Source: Brotaphodocola catenula (GTDB lineage Bacteria > Bacillota > Clostridia > Lachnospirales > Lachnospiraceae). Taken from it: a stretch of DNA of 64,000 nucleotides. Each line of letters opens with the position of its first letter. Positions within the stretch are counted from its first letter, which is position 1. This document shows, piece after piece, positions 1-8,918 of the stretch. The translations under genes and the position numbers were made by a program. Where the stretch lies: contig JAJEPU010000002.1 of assembly GCA_020686985.1 (NCBI GenBank), positions 62,001-126,000 on the forward strand, in the 5' to 3' direction. The notes under the pieces are model-generated. The model was not told the DNA's origin, did not search any database, and saw only the letters and a program-made list of their open reading frames with translations.

Positions 1-816
1 AACTTCGGTGTTGAAACCTTCCTGAAGCATTTCTTAAAGATGACGACATCCCCGCTTCCGAGAAGGACGACAACCGGAATAATTGACCCGTTTGAGGAAA
101 AGTTCTCCGCTTTCGTCTTCAAGATTCAGGCAAACATGAACAAGGCACACCGTGACCGTATCGCATTCATGAGAATCGTATCCGGCAAGTTTGAGGCTGG
201 AATGGAGGTCAACCATGTTCAGGGCGGAAAGAAGTTGAGACTGACTCAGCCACAGCAGATGATGGCTCAGGACAGAAAGATTGTCGATGAGGCTTATGCC
301 GGAGATATCATCGGTGTCTTCGATCCGGGCATTTTCTCAATCGGTGATACGCTCTGTCTGTCAAATGAAAAATTCCAGTTTGAAGGTATCCCGACATTTG
401 CACCGGAGCATTTCGCTCGTGTGCGCCAGATCGATACGATGAAGCGCAAGCAGTTCTTGAAGGGTGTTTCCCAGATTGCACAGGAAGGTGCGATCCAGAT
501 CTTCCAGGAGTTCAACACCGGTATGGAGGAGATTATTGTCGGTGTAGTCGGAGAGCTTCAGTTTGAGGTTTTGACATATCGTCTGGAAAATGAGTACAAC
601 GTAGAGGTTAAGCTCGAGAAACTGCCTTACGAGTACATCCGCTGGATTGAGAACAAGGAAGAGATCGATGTTTCCCGAATTCAGGGTACGTCCGACATGA
701 AGCGCATCAAGGATCTCAAGGACAACCCGCTTCTGCTGTTTGTCAACAGCTGGAGTGTCGGCATGGTTGAGGAGAGAAATCCGGGTCTGAAACTCAGCGA
801 GTTTGGACGGGATTAA
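1..816 (+). CDS. prfC: Peptide chain release factor 3 (RF3), C-terminal part
   Basis: The gene is open from the first base of the window, so the N-terminal GTPase domain lies outside. The visible 271 residues carry the RF3 middle and C-terminal domains, with recognisable stretches such as DPFEEKFSAFVFKIQANM and the region around VVGELQFEVL. RF3 is a cytosolic translational GTPase that recycles RF1 and RF2 from the ribosome after peptide release. The stop is TAA at 814-816. The following gene is on the same strand about 70 bases downstream. Family assignment is firm; only the 5' part is missing. Confidence 0.93.
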   Translation, partial: NFGVETFLKHFLKMTTSPLPRRTTTGIIDPFEEKFSAFVFKIQANMNKAHRDRIAFMRIVSGKFEAGMEVNHVQGGKKLRLTQPQQMMAQDRKIVDEAYAGDIIGVFDPGIFSIGDTLCLSNEKFQFEGIPTFAPEHFARVRQIDTMKRKQFLKGVSQIAQEGAIQIFQEFNTGMEEIIVGVVGELQFEVLTYRLENEYNVEVKLEKLPYEYIRWIENKEEIDVSRIQGTSDMKRIKDLKDNPLLLFVNSWSVGMVEERNPGLKLSEFGRD

Positions 817-843
817 TAAGAAATTAATAGATTGCTTATTAAT
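812..843. repeat. AT-rich inverted repeat after prfC
   Basis: ATTAATAAG (812-820) and CTTATTAAT (835-843) are perfect 9-base inverted repeats around a 14-base loop, starting at the prfC stop. The stem is A+T only apart from two G-C pairs and lacks a following T tract, so it is a weak candidate for a terminator or mRNA-end hairpin. Confidence 0.35.
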
Positions 844-884
844 TGTTAAAACAGAAAAATAAACATAAGAGAGGAGAATGTGTC

Positions 885-1331
885 ATGAGCAAGATTGATG
901 TAGTAAGAAAAGCAATGGTAGAGGCAATGAAGGCAAAAGATAAGGCGAGAAAGGATTCCCTTTCCATGCTTCTGTCCGCATTGAAGAATGCGGAGATTGA
1001 CAAGCGCGAACCGCTGACTGAAGAGGAAGAGAATGCGATCGTGAAGAAAGAGATCCGTCAGACTCAGGAGACTTACGATCTTGCTCCGGCAGACCGCACA
1101 GACATCAAGGAAGAGGCTCTGGCAAGAATGACCGTTTACAAGGAGTTCGCTCCGGAGGACATGAGCGCAGAGCAGATCGCAGAGGTTATCAGGGGCGTTC
1201 TCGCAGAGCTTGGAATTGAGAAGCCTACCGGTGCAGACAAGGGTAAGATCATGAAGGTTCTGATGCCGAAGGTAAAGGGCAAGGCAGATGGCAAGCTCGT
1301 TAACCAGACCCTGTCTGAGATGATGAAATAA
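885..1331 (+). CDS. yqeY: GatB/YqeY domain-containing protein
   Basis: This 148-residue cytosolic protein matches the YqeY family, a stand-alone relative of the C-terminal tRNA-binding domain of GatB, the amidotransferase that makes Gln-tRNA and Asn-tRNA. The role of the stand-alone form is not settled. The family pattern is visible in the lysine/glutamate-rich N-terminal half and in the C-terminal stretch GADKGKIMKVLMPKVKGKADG. The ATG at 885 is preceded by AGAGGAG at 869-875. An in-frame TTG at 843 would add 14 residues but has no ribosome binding site and is less likely. Confidence 0.88.
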   Translation: MSKIDVVRKAMVEAMKAKDKARKDSLSMLLSALKNAEIDKREPLTEEEENAIVKKEIRQTQETYDLAPADRTDIKEEALARMTVYKEFAPEDMSAEQIAEVIRGVLAELGIEKPTGADKGKIMKVLMPKVKGKADGKLVNQTLSEMMK

Positions 1332-1403
1332 TCCGAGTAGTAAGAAGAATAGAAATTAGAAAAAAGAAGAGTGCAAAGCAATTTGCAGAAAGTGAGCGAC
1401 ATC

Positions 1404-2810
1404 ATGTACAAGGACAAAATTGACAAATATATTGAAGCACACAAGCAGGAGATGATTGAGGATATCTTTGAACTCTGCCGAATCAACAGCGAGAAGATGC
1501 CGGCAGAGGAGGACATGCCGTTCGGACCGGGACCGGCGGAGTGTCTTGACACGGCTCTGGATATGGCAGAGGGATACGGCTTTGAGACCCTCGATTATGA
1601 CGGTTATGTTGGCTGTGTGGATATGAGCGAGGAACTGCCGAAACATCTCGACATTCTGGCTCATCTGGACGTTGTTCCGGCAGGCGAGGGCTGGACTGTG
1701 ACTCAGCCGTTTGATCCGATCGAGAAGGATGGACGCCTGTACGGACGTGGAACCGCAGATGATAAGGGACCGGCAGTTGCAGCTCTCTACGCAATGCGTG
1801 CAGTCAAGGAACTTGGAATCCCGTTAAAGAAGAATGTCCGCCTGATTCTCGGAACCGATGAGGAGTGCGGAAGCTCTGACATCAGGCACTATTACAGCAT
1901 CGAGAAGGAAGCTCCGATGACATTCTCACCGGATGCCTCCTACCCGCTTGTAAATGTGGAGAAGGGACGTTTCCCGGGGCATTTTACAAAGGAGTTTGAA
2001 GCATCCGAGGCACTGCCGAAGATCGTGAAGATCAACGCGGGAACAAAGATCAACGTCGTTCCGGGCAAGGCAAAAGCTGTTGTGAAGGGAATTGAGAAAT
2101 CCGTTCTTGAGAGTGCGGAGGCAGAGACGACTCAGGCAATCGGCGTGAAGTTTGAGAATGACTGGAACGGAGACGAGGCAGAGATCACCGCTGTCGGTGC
2201 AGGTGCTCATGCTTCCACCCCGGAGGACGGAAATAACGCGCTGACCGGTCTTGTGAATCTGCTGTGCCGTCTGCCGTTTGCACAGAGCGCTCAGTTTGAC
2301 TCTCTGAAGGCAGTTGCCGAGCTTTTCCCGCACGGCGACATGAACGGTACGACGATCGGTGTCGACATGCAGGATGAGATTTCCGGACGCATCACGCTCT
2401 CCCTCAACATGCTGACTGTGACTGACACGACGTTTGACGCTGAGGTTGACGGAAGAATCCCGGTTTGCGGAACAGATGAGAACGTGCTGGAAGTTGTGAG
2501 AAAGAGACTTGGCGAGCATGGATTTACTCTGCACAACAAGGCACTGATCGCTCCGCATCATGTGAGCGAGGATTCTGATTTTGTTCGGACTCTGCTCAAG
2601 GCATATGAGGCATATACGGGTGAGAAGGGAACCTGCCAGTCTATGGGTGGCGGTACCTATGTGCACCACTTAAAGAACGGTGTCGCTTTCGGCGCTTCAA
2701 TGCCGGGTGTGGACAATCGGATGCACGGAGCAGATGAGTTTGCAAATGTCTATGATCTTGTGACGAGTGCGAAGATCTTTGCTCTGGCGATTGTGGAGCT
2801 CTGTGGCTGA
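1404..2810 (+). CDS. pepV: Dipeptidase PepV (M20 metallopeptidase)
   Basis: This 468-residue cytosolic zinc aminopeptidase of the M20 family hydrolyses Xaa-His and other dipeptides. Metal-binding elements are visible in order: HLDVVPAGEGW (about residues 87-97, with the HxD ligand pair), GTADDKGP (about 117-123, bridging Asp), GTDEECGS with the catalytic Glu pair, and a C-terminal MGGGTYVHHLKN region. The PepV-type N-terminus (DMPFGPGP near 40) separates it from other M20 enzymes. The start at ATG 1404 fits PepV proteins; GTG 1371 would add 11 residues. It reads with yqeY and may be cotranscribed, but no direct operon partner is evident. Confidence 0.9.
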   Translation: MYKDKIDKYIEAHKQEMIEDIFELCRINSEKMPAEEDMPFGPGPAECLDTALDMAEGYGFETLDYDGYVGCVDMSEELPKHLDILAHLDVVPAGEGWTVTQPFDPIEKDGRLYGRGTADDKGPAVAALYAMRAVKELGIPLKKNVRLILGTDEECGSSDIRHYYSIEKEAPMTFSPDASYPLVNVEKGRFPGHFTKEFEASEALPKIVKINAGTKINVVPGKAKAVVKGIEKSVLESAEAETTQAIGVKFENDWNGDEAEITAVGAGAHASTPEDGNNALTGLVNLLCRLPFAQSAQFDSLKAVAELFPHGDMNGTTIGVDMQDEISGRITLSLNMLTVTDTTFDAEVDGRIPVCGTDENVLEVVRKRLGEHGFTLHNKALIAPHHVSEDSDFVRTLLKAYEAYTGEKGTCQSMGGGTYVHHLKNGVAFGASMPGVDNRMHGADEFANVYDLVTSAKIFALAIVELCG

Positions 2811-2825
2811 TCGTTGACGAATCGA

Positions 2826-2890
2826 AGGAATCTCTGAGAAGTATTCGATAACAAACGAATCGAACGATTGGATATTCATTGGAGATTCCT
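2826..2890. repeat. Inverted repeat between pepV and the zinc-ribbon gene
   Basis: AGGAATCTC (2826-2834) pairs perfectly with GAGATTCCT (2882-2890). The 47-base interval contains a second small stem (ATTCG / CGAAT). It may be a structured leader of the downstream gene, whose ribosome binding site follows directly. There is no T tract, so it is not a convincing terminator. Confidence 0.35.
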
Positions 2891-2910
2891 CGCTTCGGAA
2901 AGGAGGAGCG

Positions 2911-3453
2911 ATGATTCGGAGAGTTTGTCCGATCTGTGATCAGGTCATGACAGGAAGACATTACTGTCGGATCTGCCACAGCTTGGTGCGCCATCCGAGA
3001 ATTCAGGATGTGACGTACTATCTGAATGAGCGCCATCCGCAGAATGAGACTGCTTGCAGTTATCATGATTCTTACCATGATTCGGTACATAGGCAGGAGG
3101 ATTCTGCCGGTTCTAAGATGAAGAAGAGCGGGAAGAAGGATGGCAAAAAAGGTGACAAAAAGAAGACAGAAAAGACGGTGACTGTTTGGAGGATGGGAAA
3201 TCCGTCTCAGCCAGGCAAGAAAAACAACCAGAAATCCTCCAAACCCTCTAACCCCGTCCCTGCTTCGGGTGGAAATTACCGCAGTGGAAGTGGGAACGAC
3301 TGGGAAGAGACATTTGGAAATCGGACAGACAAATCCAAGAAGGAGGGGAGCGGTCGCACGATCGGCGCTTTTTCCCTCTTTCTGATTCTGATTGTGTTCT
3401 GGAGACTTTTTCTTGCGATCTGGAGTGTCATTCAGGCATTTTTAGTCTGGTAA
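2911..3453 (+). CDS. Zinc-ribbon protein with C-terminal membrane anchor, function unknown
   Basis: The N-terminus holds four cysteines, CPIC (residues 6-9) and CRIC (19-22), spaced as a treble-clef or rubredoxin-type zinc ribbon. A long Lys/Ser/Gly-rich disordered linker follows (about residues 70-145). A hydrophobic segment of about 25 residues at the extreme C-terminus (AFSLFLILIVFWRLFLAIW) looks like a tail anchor. The ATG at 2911 has a strong AAAGGAGG ribosome binding site. I recognise no named family. The layout resembles small bacterial zinc-ribbon membrane proteins, with the ribbon in the cytosol. It precedes metF by about 140 bases. Confidence 0.7.
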   Translation: MIRRVCPICDQVMTGRHYCRICHSLVRHPRIQDVTYYLNERHPQNETACSYHDSYHDSVHRQEDSAGSKMKKSGKKDGKKGDKKKTEKTVTVWRMGNPSQPGKKNNQKSSKPSNPVPASGGNYRSGSGNDWEETFGNRTDKSKKEGSGRTIGAFSLFLILIVFWRLFLAIWSVIQAFLVW

Positions 3454-3594
3454 AAAAAGTTCTGACTCCTGATCTTTCTGGTCTTTTATTTTTCTGTGGA
3501 AAAGGTATCAGGAAGGCTACTGAAAAACAGAAGACAGGAAATAGGAAGATTGAAGAGAAAAATGGAAATGGAACGGAGAGACGAGGAAAATAAC

Positions 3595-4452
3595 ATGAAA
3601 ATCAGAGATATTCTGGCAGAGGGAAAACCGACTCTGTCATTTGAGGTATTTCCGCCGAAGACGGAGGATAAATTTGATTCTGTGGAGAAGGCAGCACTTG
3701 AGATTGCAGAGCTGAATCCTGCTTTCATGAGCGTTACTTACGGTGCAGGTGGTGGGACGAGTGATTACACCGTGGATATTGCTTCTGCAATTCAGGCTCA
3801 CGGCGTAACTCCGCTTGCTCATCTGACCTGCGTCTCTTCCACCCGGGAGAAGGTTCATTCCGTTCTTGGAAAGCTCAAGGAGCACGGAATCGAGAATGTG
3901 CTTGCACTTCGCGGAGACATTCCGAAAGATGGAAAAGTGGAGCACGATTATCAGTATGCTTCCCAGCTGATTCGTGAGATCAAGGAATCCGGAGATTTCT
4001 GCATCGGTGCAGCCTGCTATCCGGAGGGTCATGTCGAGTCTGCAAATAAGTCTGAGGATATTCAGCACCTGAAAGAGAAGGTTGAGGCGGGCTGTGATTT
4101 TGTGACGACCCAGATGTTCTTTGACAATAACATTCTCTACAACTATCTCTACCGCATCCGCGAGAAGGGAATCACGGTTCCGGTGATCGCAGGTATTATG
4201 CCGGTGACGAATGCCGCTCAGATCAAGCGAATTCTCTCGATGTCCGGAACGTATATGCCGACTCGCTTTAAGGCGATTGTGGACCGTTTTGGCGACAATC
4301 CGTCTGCAATGAAGCAGGCAGGTATCGCTTATGCGACGGAGCAGATCATTGACCTTCTCGCAAACCATGTGAATGGAATTCATGTCTACTCGATGAATAA
4401 GCCGGATGTGGCACAGCAGATTCAGACGAGTCTGTCTGAGATCCTGAAATAG
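3595..4452 (+). CDS. metF: 5,10-methylenetetrahydrofolate reductase
   Basis: This 285-residue TIM-barrel flavoenzyme reduces 5,10-methylene-THF to 5-methyl-THF, the methyl donor used by MetH two genes downstream. Family signatures include SFEVFPPK near the N-terminus, MSVTYGAGG, LALRGDIP (folate/FAD contact) and QMFFDN. The ATG at 3595 follows ACGAGGA and matches the usual MetF N-terminus; an upstream in-frame start at 3496 would add 33 lysine-rich residues and is unlikely. The gene begins the block metF - reactivation-domain protein - metH, with gaps of 11 and 55 bases, so coexpression for methionine regeneration is expected. No S-box, cobalamin riboswitch or T-box is seen in the upstream 140 bases. 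Confidence 0.94.
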   Translation: MKIRDILAEGKPTLSFEVFPPKTEDKFDSVEKAALEIAELNPAFMSVTYGAGGGTSDYTVDIASAIQAHGVTPLAHLTCVSSTREKVHSVLGKLKEHGIENVLALRGDIPKDGKVEHDYQYASQLIREIKESGDFCIGAACYPEGHVESANKSEDIQHLKEKVEAGCDFVTTQMFFDNNILYNYLYRIREKGITVPVIAGIMPVTNAAQIKRILSMSGTYMPTRFKAIVDRFGDNPSAMKQAGIAYATEQIIDLLANHVNGIHVYSMNKPDVAQQIQTSLSEILK

Positions 4453-4463
4453 GGTCAAAAGCA

Positions 4464-5102
4464 ATGGAGTGGAATGAGCGGGAGATCCTGCGCTATCTAG
4501 GGCATCGGGGGCAGGAGATTCCGGAAAATGTAGAAGAATTGATCAAGGAGTGCGAGCGGGAGTTGGAGCAGATGGCATCTCCACGGGCAATGTGGAAGGA
4601 ATATCCGCTCTCGATTCACGATCACGTCCTGGACATGGGATTTTTGCAGACAAAGAGCAAGAGTCTGGAGCGAAATCTCAGGGACTGTGAGAGAGTCATT
4701 CTGTTTGCGGCGACACTTGGAAGCAGGGTGGATGTCCTTCTGCACCGCTACAATATGATTCAGATGAGCAAGGCGGTTGTGATGCAGGCGGCGTCAGTCG
4801 CAATGCTTGAGACGTTTTGCGATGAAAAAAATCAGGAACTTAAGAGTTCTTACGAGGCGAAGGGCTGGTATCTTCGCCCGCGTTTCAGCCCCGGATACGG
4901 GGATTTTCCGCTTGGGTGTCAGCGTGAGATCGCACCGGCGCTTGAGATGGGAAAGCGAATCGGAATCAATCTGACAGATACGCTTCTGATGATGCCGTCT
5001 AAATCTGTGACGGCGGTGATCGGAGCGAGCCGTCTGCCTAGAAACTGTACCGTGCAGGGCTGTGAGGTCTGTGCGAAGCGGGACTGTGCATATCGCAGAT
5101 AA
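4464..5102 (+). CDS. Stand-alone methionine synthase reactivation-domain protein
   Basis: This 212-residue protein corresponds to the S-adenosylmethionine-binding activation domain that forms the C-terminus of long MetH enzymes. Visible landmarks are the RPRFSPGYGDFPL segment, where the family has RxxPGYxxxP for SAM/B12 contacts, and the downstream LTDTLLMMPSKSVTAVIG strand. A cysteine cluster CEVCAKRDCAY ends the protein. It would remethylate oxidised cob(II)alamin on MetH using SAM and a reductant. It lies 11 bases after metF and just before metH, which lacks this domain, so together they make one split cobalamin-dependent methionine synthase. Confidence 0.85.
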   Translation: MEWNEREILRYLGHRGQEIPENVEELIKECERELEQMASPRAMWKEYPLSIHDHVLDMGFLQTKSKSLERNLRDCERVILFAATLGSRVDVLLHRYNMIQMSKAVVMQAASVAMLETFCDEKNQELKSSYEAKGWYLRPRFSPGYGDFPLGCQREIAPALEMGKRIGINLTDTLLMMPSKSVTAVIGASRLPRNCTVQGCEVCAKRDCAYRR

Positions 5103-5157
5103 ATGAGATGTGGGATGCGAGTGTCGACTTGAAATGAGAGAAGGGAAAACAGAGCGC

Positions 5158-7614
5158 ATGGATATTTTACAGGAGATACAGAAGCGGATCTGCTTCTTTG
5201 ATGGTGGAATGGGAAGCCTGCTTCAGGCAGCGGGACTGAAACCGGGAGAACTTCCGGGAATCTGGAATATCACACATCCGGAGGAGCTGGTGAAGATCCA
5301 CCGCGCCTATCTGGATGCAGGTGCAGACATCATGACGACAAATACGTTCGGTGTCGATGCACTCAAATACAATGAGAATACGGAGTATCAGCTTGATCCG
5401 GTCATTACTTCGGCTGTCCGCAATGTAAAGAAAGCAGTGGAACTGAGCGGAAGAGATGCCTGTGTTGCCCTTGATATGGGACCGACCGGAAAACTGCTCA
5501 AACCGCTTGGCGATCTCGCATTTGAGGACGCCTACGAGCTTTACAGTCAGGTTGTTCGGATCGGTGCGCGCGAGGGTGTGGATCTCGTGATCATTGAGAC
5601 GATGAGCGACAGCTACGAGACAAAGGCGGCTGTCCTTGCGGCAAAGGAGAATTGTGATCTCCCGGTGTTTGTGACGGTGACGTTTGATGAGAAGGGAAAA
5701 CTGCTGACAGGCGGAACTACGGCTTCGATCGTCGCAATGCTTGAGGGACTCGGTGTTGATGCAATCGGTATGAACTGTGGTCTCGGTCCGATTCAGATGA
5801 AGGAGATCCTCAAAGACATGCTCGCAGTCACCTCAGTTCCGGTCATCGTGAACCCGAATGCAGGTCTTCCGAGAAGTGAGAACGGCGAGACCGTCTACGA
5901 CATCAATGCGGAGCAGTTTGCGGATGCTCTCTCCGAGATCGTCGATATGGGCGCACGCGTTGTCGGAGGATGTTGTGGCACGACACCGGATCACATTCGT
6001 CGGGTTGTCGGGCTGTGCAAGGACAAGGTTCCGGTTCCGGTAGTGAAAAAGCACCGCAGTGTGATTTCCTCGTTCTGCAAGGCGGTTGAGATCGGAAAGA
6101 GTCCGGTGCTGATCGGAGAGCGCATCAACCCGACCGGAAAGTCGAAGTTCAAGCAGGCGCTTCGCGATCACAATCTCGAGTACATTTTGCGCGAGGGTGT
6201 GACACAGCAGGATCACGGAGCCCATGTTCTCGATGTCAATGTCGGTCTTCCGGAGATCGATGAGAAGGCGATGCTCGTCGAGGTCGTTCGCGAACTTCAG
6301 AGTATTGTCGAGCTTCCGCTTCAGATGGATACGACAAACATCGAGGCGATGGAGGCGGCACTCCGCGTCTACAACGGAAAAGCTCTGATCAACTCCGTAA
6401 ACGGAAAGCAGGAGTCGATGCATGCGATTTTCCCGCTTGTGAAGAAATACGGCGGTGTGGTTGTCGCGCTTGCGCTTGATGAGAGCGGAATCCCGGAGAC
6501 TGCGGAGGGACGAATCCAGGTCGCAAAGAAGATCTACAAAACGGCTTCGGAGTACGGAATTGAGCCGGAGGACATCATCATTGATGCCCTGTGTCTGACG
6601 GTCAGCTCCGACAGCCAGGGTGCAATCACGACGCTTGAGACTCTGCGCCGAGTTCGCGATGAGCTTCATGGATACACGGTTCTCGGTGTCTCAAACATCT
6701 CGTTCGGTCTCCCGCAGAGAGAGATTATCAACTCGGCATTCTTCACGATGGCGATGCAGAATGGACTTTCTGCGGCGATCATCAACCCGAATTCCGAGGC
6801 GATGATGCGCGCTTATTACAGCTTCAAGGCACTGATGGATCTCGATCCTCAGTGCGGAGAGTACATCAGCATTTACGGTAACCAGCCGGCAGTCAGTCTC
6901 GGTCAGAGTGTTGTCCGCTCGTCGGACGGCAAGACGGCAAAGAGCGGGGCAGAGGGATCTGGAAATGCCGGTGGTTCCGGTGATTTGGAAGAAGTTCTTG
7001 GAAACAGCATCATCCGTGGACTCAGAGATCAGGCGGGTATGGCAGTCAAGGAGCTTCTTGAGACAAAAGATCCGCTCGATGTCATCAACGGATGCATGAT
7101 CCCGGCTCTCGATGTAGTCGGAAAAGGATTTGAGAAGGGAACACTTTTCCTGCCTCAGCTTCTGATGAGTGCGGAAGCTGCAAAGACTGCATTTGAGGTC
7201 ATCAAGGACAAGATGGCAAAGAGCGGACAACAGCAGGAGAAGAAGGGAACGATCATCCTTGCAACCGTAAAGGGCGATATTCACGACATCGGAAAAAATA
7301 TCGTCAAGGTTCTGCTTGAGAATTACAGTTACGATGTTCTCGATCTCGGAAAGGACGTTCCGCCGGAGCTGATCGTGGAGACGGCAGTAGAAAAACATGT
7401 GATGCTCGTCGGTCTCAGCGCACTGATGACGACGACGGTTCCGAGCATGGAGGAGACGATCCGCCAGCTTCGCATTTCCGCGCCGTGGGCGAAAGTCATG
7501 GTCGGCGGAGCTGTCCTGACGCAGGAGTATGCGGATACGATGGGCGCGGATCAGTACTGCCGGGATGCGATGGCTTCGGTCAACTATGCGGAGAGTGTGT
7601 TTGGAATCAACTAG
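5158..7614 (+). CDS. metH: Cobalamin-dependent methionine synthase lacking the reactivation domain
   Basis: This 818-residue cytosolic enzyme transfers the methyl of 5-methyl-THF to homocysteine through cobalamin. Domains in order: homocysteine S-methyltransferase (about 1-300, zinc cysteines in GMNCGLGP and VGGCCGTTPDH), pterin-binding domain (about 315-580), a Gly/Ser-rich linker, cobalamin cap (about 615-690) and Rossmann B12 domain with the DIHDIGKN ligand motif, where the histidine is the lower axial ligand. The protein ends after the B12 domain, whereas E. coli MetH runs to about 1,230 residues with a reactivation domain. That domain is the separate gene just upstream. The start at ATG 5158 fits the family; an in-frame ATG at 5110 adds 16 residues. 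Confidence 0.95.
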   Translation: MDILQEIQKRICFFDGGMGSLLQAAGLKPGELPGIWNITHPEELVKIHRAYLDAGADIMTTNTFGVDALKYNENTEYQLDPVITSAVRNVKKAVELSGRDACVALDMGPTGKLLKPLGDLAFEDAYELYSQVVRIGAREGVDLVIIETMSDSYETKAAVLAAKENCDLPVFVTVTFDEKGKLLTGGTTASIVAMLEGLGVDAIGMNCGLGPIQMKEILKDMLAVTSVPVIVNPNAGLPRSENGETVYDINAEQFADALSEIVDMGARVVGGCCGTTPDHIRRVVGLCKDKVPVPVVKKHRSVISSFCKAVEIGKSPVLIGERINPTGKSKFKQALRDHNLEYILREGVTQQDHGAHVLDVNVGLPEIDEKAMLVEVVRELQSIVELPLQMDTTNIEAMEAALRVYNGKALINSVNGKQESMHAIFPLVKKYGGVVVALALDESGIPETAEGRIQVAKKIYKTASEYGIEPEDIIIDALCLTVSSDSQGAITTLETLRRVRDELHGYTVLGVSNISFGLPQREIINSAFFTMAMQNGLSAAIINPNSEAMMRAYYSFKALMDLDPQCGEYISIYGNQPAVSLGQSVVRSSDGKTAKSGAEGSGNAGGSGDLEEVLGNSIIRGLRDQAGMAVKELLETKDPLDVINGCMIPALDVVGKGFEKGTLFLPQLLMSAEAAKTAFEVIKDKMAKSGQQQEKKGTIILATVKGDIHDIGKNIVKVLLENYSYDVLDLGKDVPPELIVETAVEKHVMLVGLSALMTTTVPSMEETIRQLRISAPWAKVMVGGAVLTQEYADTMGADQYCRDAMASVNYAESVFGIN

Positions 7615-7780
7615 AGCTCAGGCAAAATGATGGAGAGTTTCATAAAGAATTTATTTATGAAAATCCCTGAGATGAGAGAGAAAAGGGAAAGAGATGGAAA
7701 CGCAGAGAAGAGCGATCAGATCTGCATTTCTGTCTCTTTTTGCTTTGCGAGAGGGGAATCGGGGATGTTTGTTTCTTCGA

Positions 7781-7802
7781 TTTGAAATTGGTTTGAAATT
7801 GG
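7781..7802. repeat. Two-copy 11-base tandem repeat
   Basis: TTTGAAATTGG occurs twice in perfect tandem, at 7781-7791 and 7792-7802. It is a short duplication of the kind produced by replication slippage. Confidence 0.8.
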
Positions 7803-7876
7803 TGGCGGTATCTCTTTATGCAAAGGTGGCGGAATTTTCTAAAGGGAAACTCAAGAATTTCGTTAGGAATTTCGGC

Positions 7877-7905
7877 TTGTAATTCCTGATTTCTTTCGGT
7901 AGAAT
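7877..7905 (+). promoter_or_regulatory. Sigma-A-type promoter for the comEA-like gene
   Basis: TTGTAA (7877-7882) and TAGAAT (7900-7905) are separated by 17 bases. The distance from the -10 to the start codon at 7952 is 46 bases. The elements match 4 of 6 and 5 of 6 consensus positions. Confidence 0.5.
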
Positions 7906-7951
7906 AGAGCTAGGCTGAATCTGGAATTCTCTCGGAAAAGGAGAGGATTTT

Positions 7952-8809
7952 ATGAATCAAAAAGAATCAAAACCGATGGGCGTATCTGGAATCTTAAAAT
8001 GGGTGGTTCTGGCAGTGTTTCTGCTCGTCGCAGGATGCCTGTTCAGTTGTGGGGCGTCGGAGGTGTCGATGGAGATCGAGTTGTCCTCGACGGACGCAGA
8101 TGCGTCGGATAATGTGTCGGATGACAAAGAAGCAGAGGATGGGCAGAATGTGGGAGAGAAAGCCCTCACGGAAGCTCCGAAGAAGGCAGGAAGCGAAGCA
8201 TTCACAAAGGCCGGAAAAGAAAATCCGACAGGAAATGCGACGGCGACTGTAACCGGAGAGAATGAGACTGCGATCGAAGAGGGAAAAGAGGTAAAATCAG
8301 AGTGCTTTGTCTATGTGTGTGGCGAAGTCAGAAGTCCGGGAGTCTATTGCATGGAGGAGGGACAGCGGATCTTTGAGGCAGTCGAGCAGGCGGGCGGTTT
8401 TACTGATAAGGCGGTGCGCGAGTATTTGAATCTGGCAGATGAGATCTGCGATGGGATGAAGATTTTTGTCCCGAACAGGGAACAGGTGCAGTCCGGGCAG
8501 ATTCCACCGGAGGGGCTTGTCTCTTACGGCTTTGGTGATGGAAGTGGAGTGAATGCCGGGAACATAGCAAGTACCATCGGTGCCGGAAAGACGGGATCAG
8601 GATCGGCATCAGCCTCAGCAAGGATCAATCTCAACACTGCGTCAAAGGAAGAACTGATGACGCTTAGAGGGGTCGGATCAGCGCGGGCGGAAGATATCAT
8701 CCGTTACCGGGAGAAGCATGGTGGATTCCAGAAGATTGAGGAGATCAAGAAAGTCTCCGGCATCAAGGAGACAACCTTTGAAAAGATCAAAGATCAGATC
8801 ACTGTCTGA
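7952..8809 (+). CDS. comEA: ComEA-like DNA-binding lipoprotein (SLBB plus helix-hairpin-helix)
   Basis: This 285-residue exported protein starts with a hydrophobic segment and possible lipobox cysteines at residue 29 (LVAGC) or 33 (LFSC). An acidic, Thr/Glu-rich linker (about 35-110) follows, then an SLBB domain (CFVYVCGEVRSPGVYCM, about 112-170) and a C-terminal tandem helix-hairpin-helix (RINLNTASKEELMTLRGVG, about 222-285). ComEA is the surface receptor that binds double-stranded DNA during transformation. No comEB, comEC or comF genes are nearby, so a competence role is inferred from the family only. It has its own ribosome binding site (AAAAGGAGAGG). Confidence 0.85.
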   Translation: MNQKESKPMGVSGILKWVVLAVFLLVAGCLFSCGASEVSMEIELSSTDADASDNVSDDKEAEDGQNVGEKALTEAPKKAGSEAFTKAGKENPTGNATATVTGENETAIEEGKEVKSECFVYVCGEVRSPGVYCMEEGQRIFEAVEQAGGFTDKAVREYLNLADEICDGMKIFVPNREQVQSGQIPPEGLVSYGFGDGSGVNAGNIASTIGAGKTGSGSASASARINLNTASKEELMTLRGVGSARAEDIIRYREKHGGFQKIEEIKKVSGIKETTFEKIKDQITV

Positions 8810-8918
8810 GGAATAGATTGAGATTCGATCATCGAAGGATAGGAAATGGCAGGAAACGTTGATTTGCTGATTTAGAGATTTAGAAAGTGAATGAAGAGCA
8901 AGAGTAGAGGAAATTATT

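Larger units (their letters stand above)
7615..7951. other. 337-base gap between metH and the comEA-like gene
   Basis: It holds a perfect 11-base tandem duplication, a sigma-A-like promoter (both listed separately) and otherwise A+G-rich sequence. A 62-codon frame at 7694-7882 has a purine-rich upstream stretch but an unconvincing composition and no recognisable family, so it is not called as a gene. Confidence 0.6.

Noticed and set aside
3454-3594. Possible S-box or T-box before metF
   Set aside because: No conserved S-box helices or T-box GGTGGNACCGCG-like sequence were found.
7694-7882. 62-codon forward frame in the metH-comEA gap
   Set aside because: The composition is not protein-like, it spans a slippage repeat, and the promoter of the next gene lies at its end.
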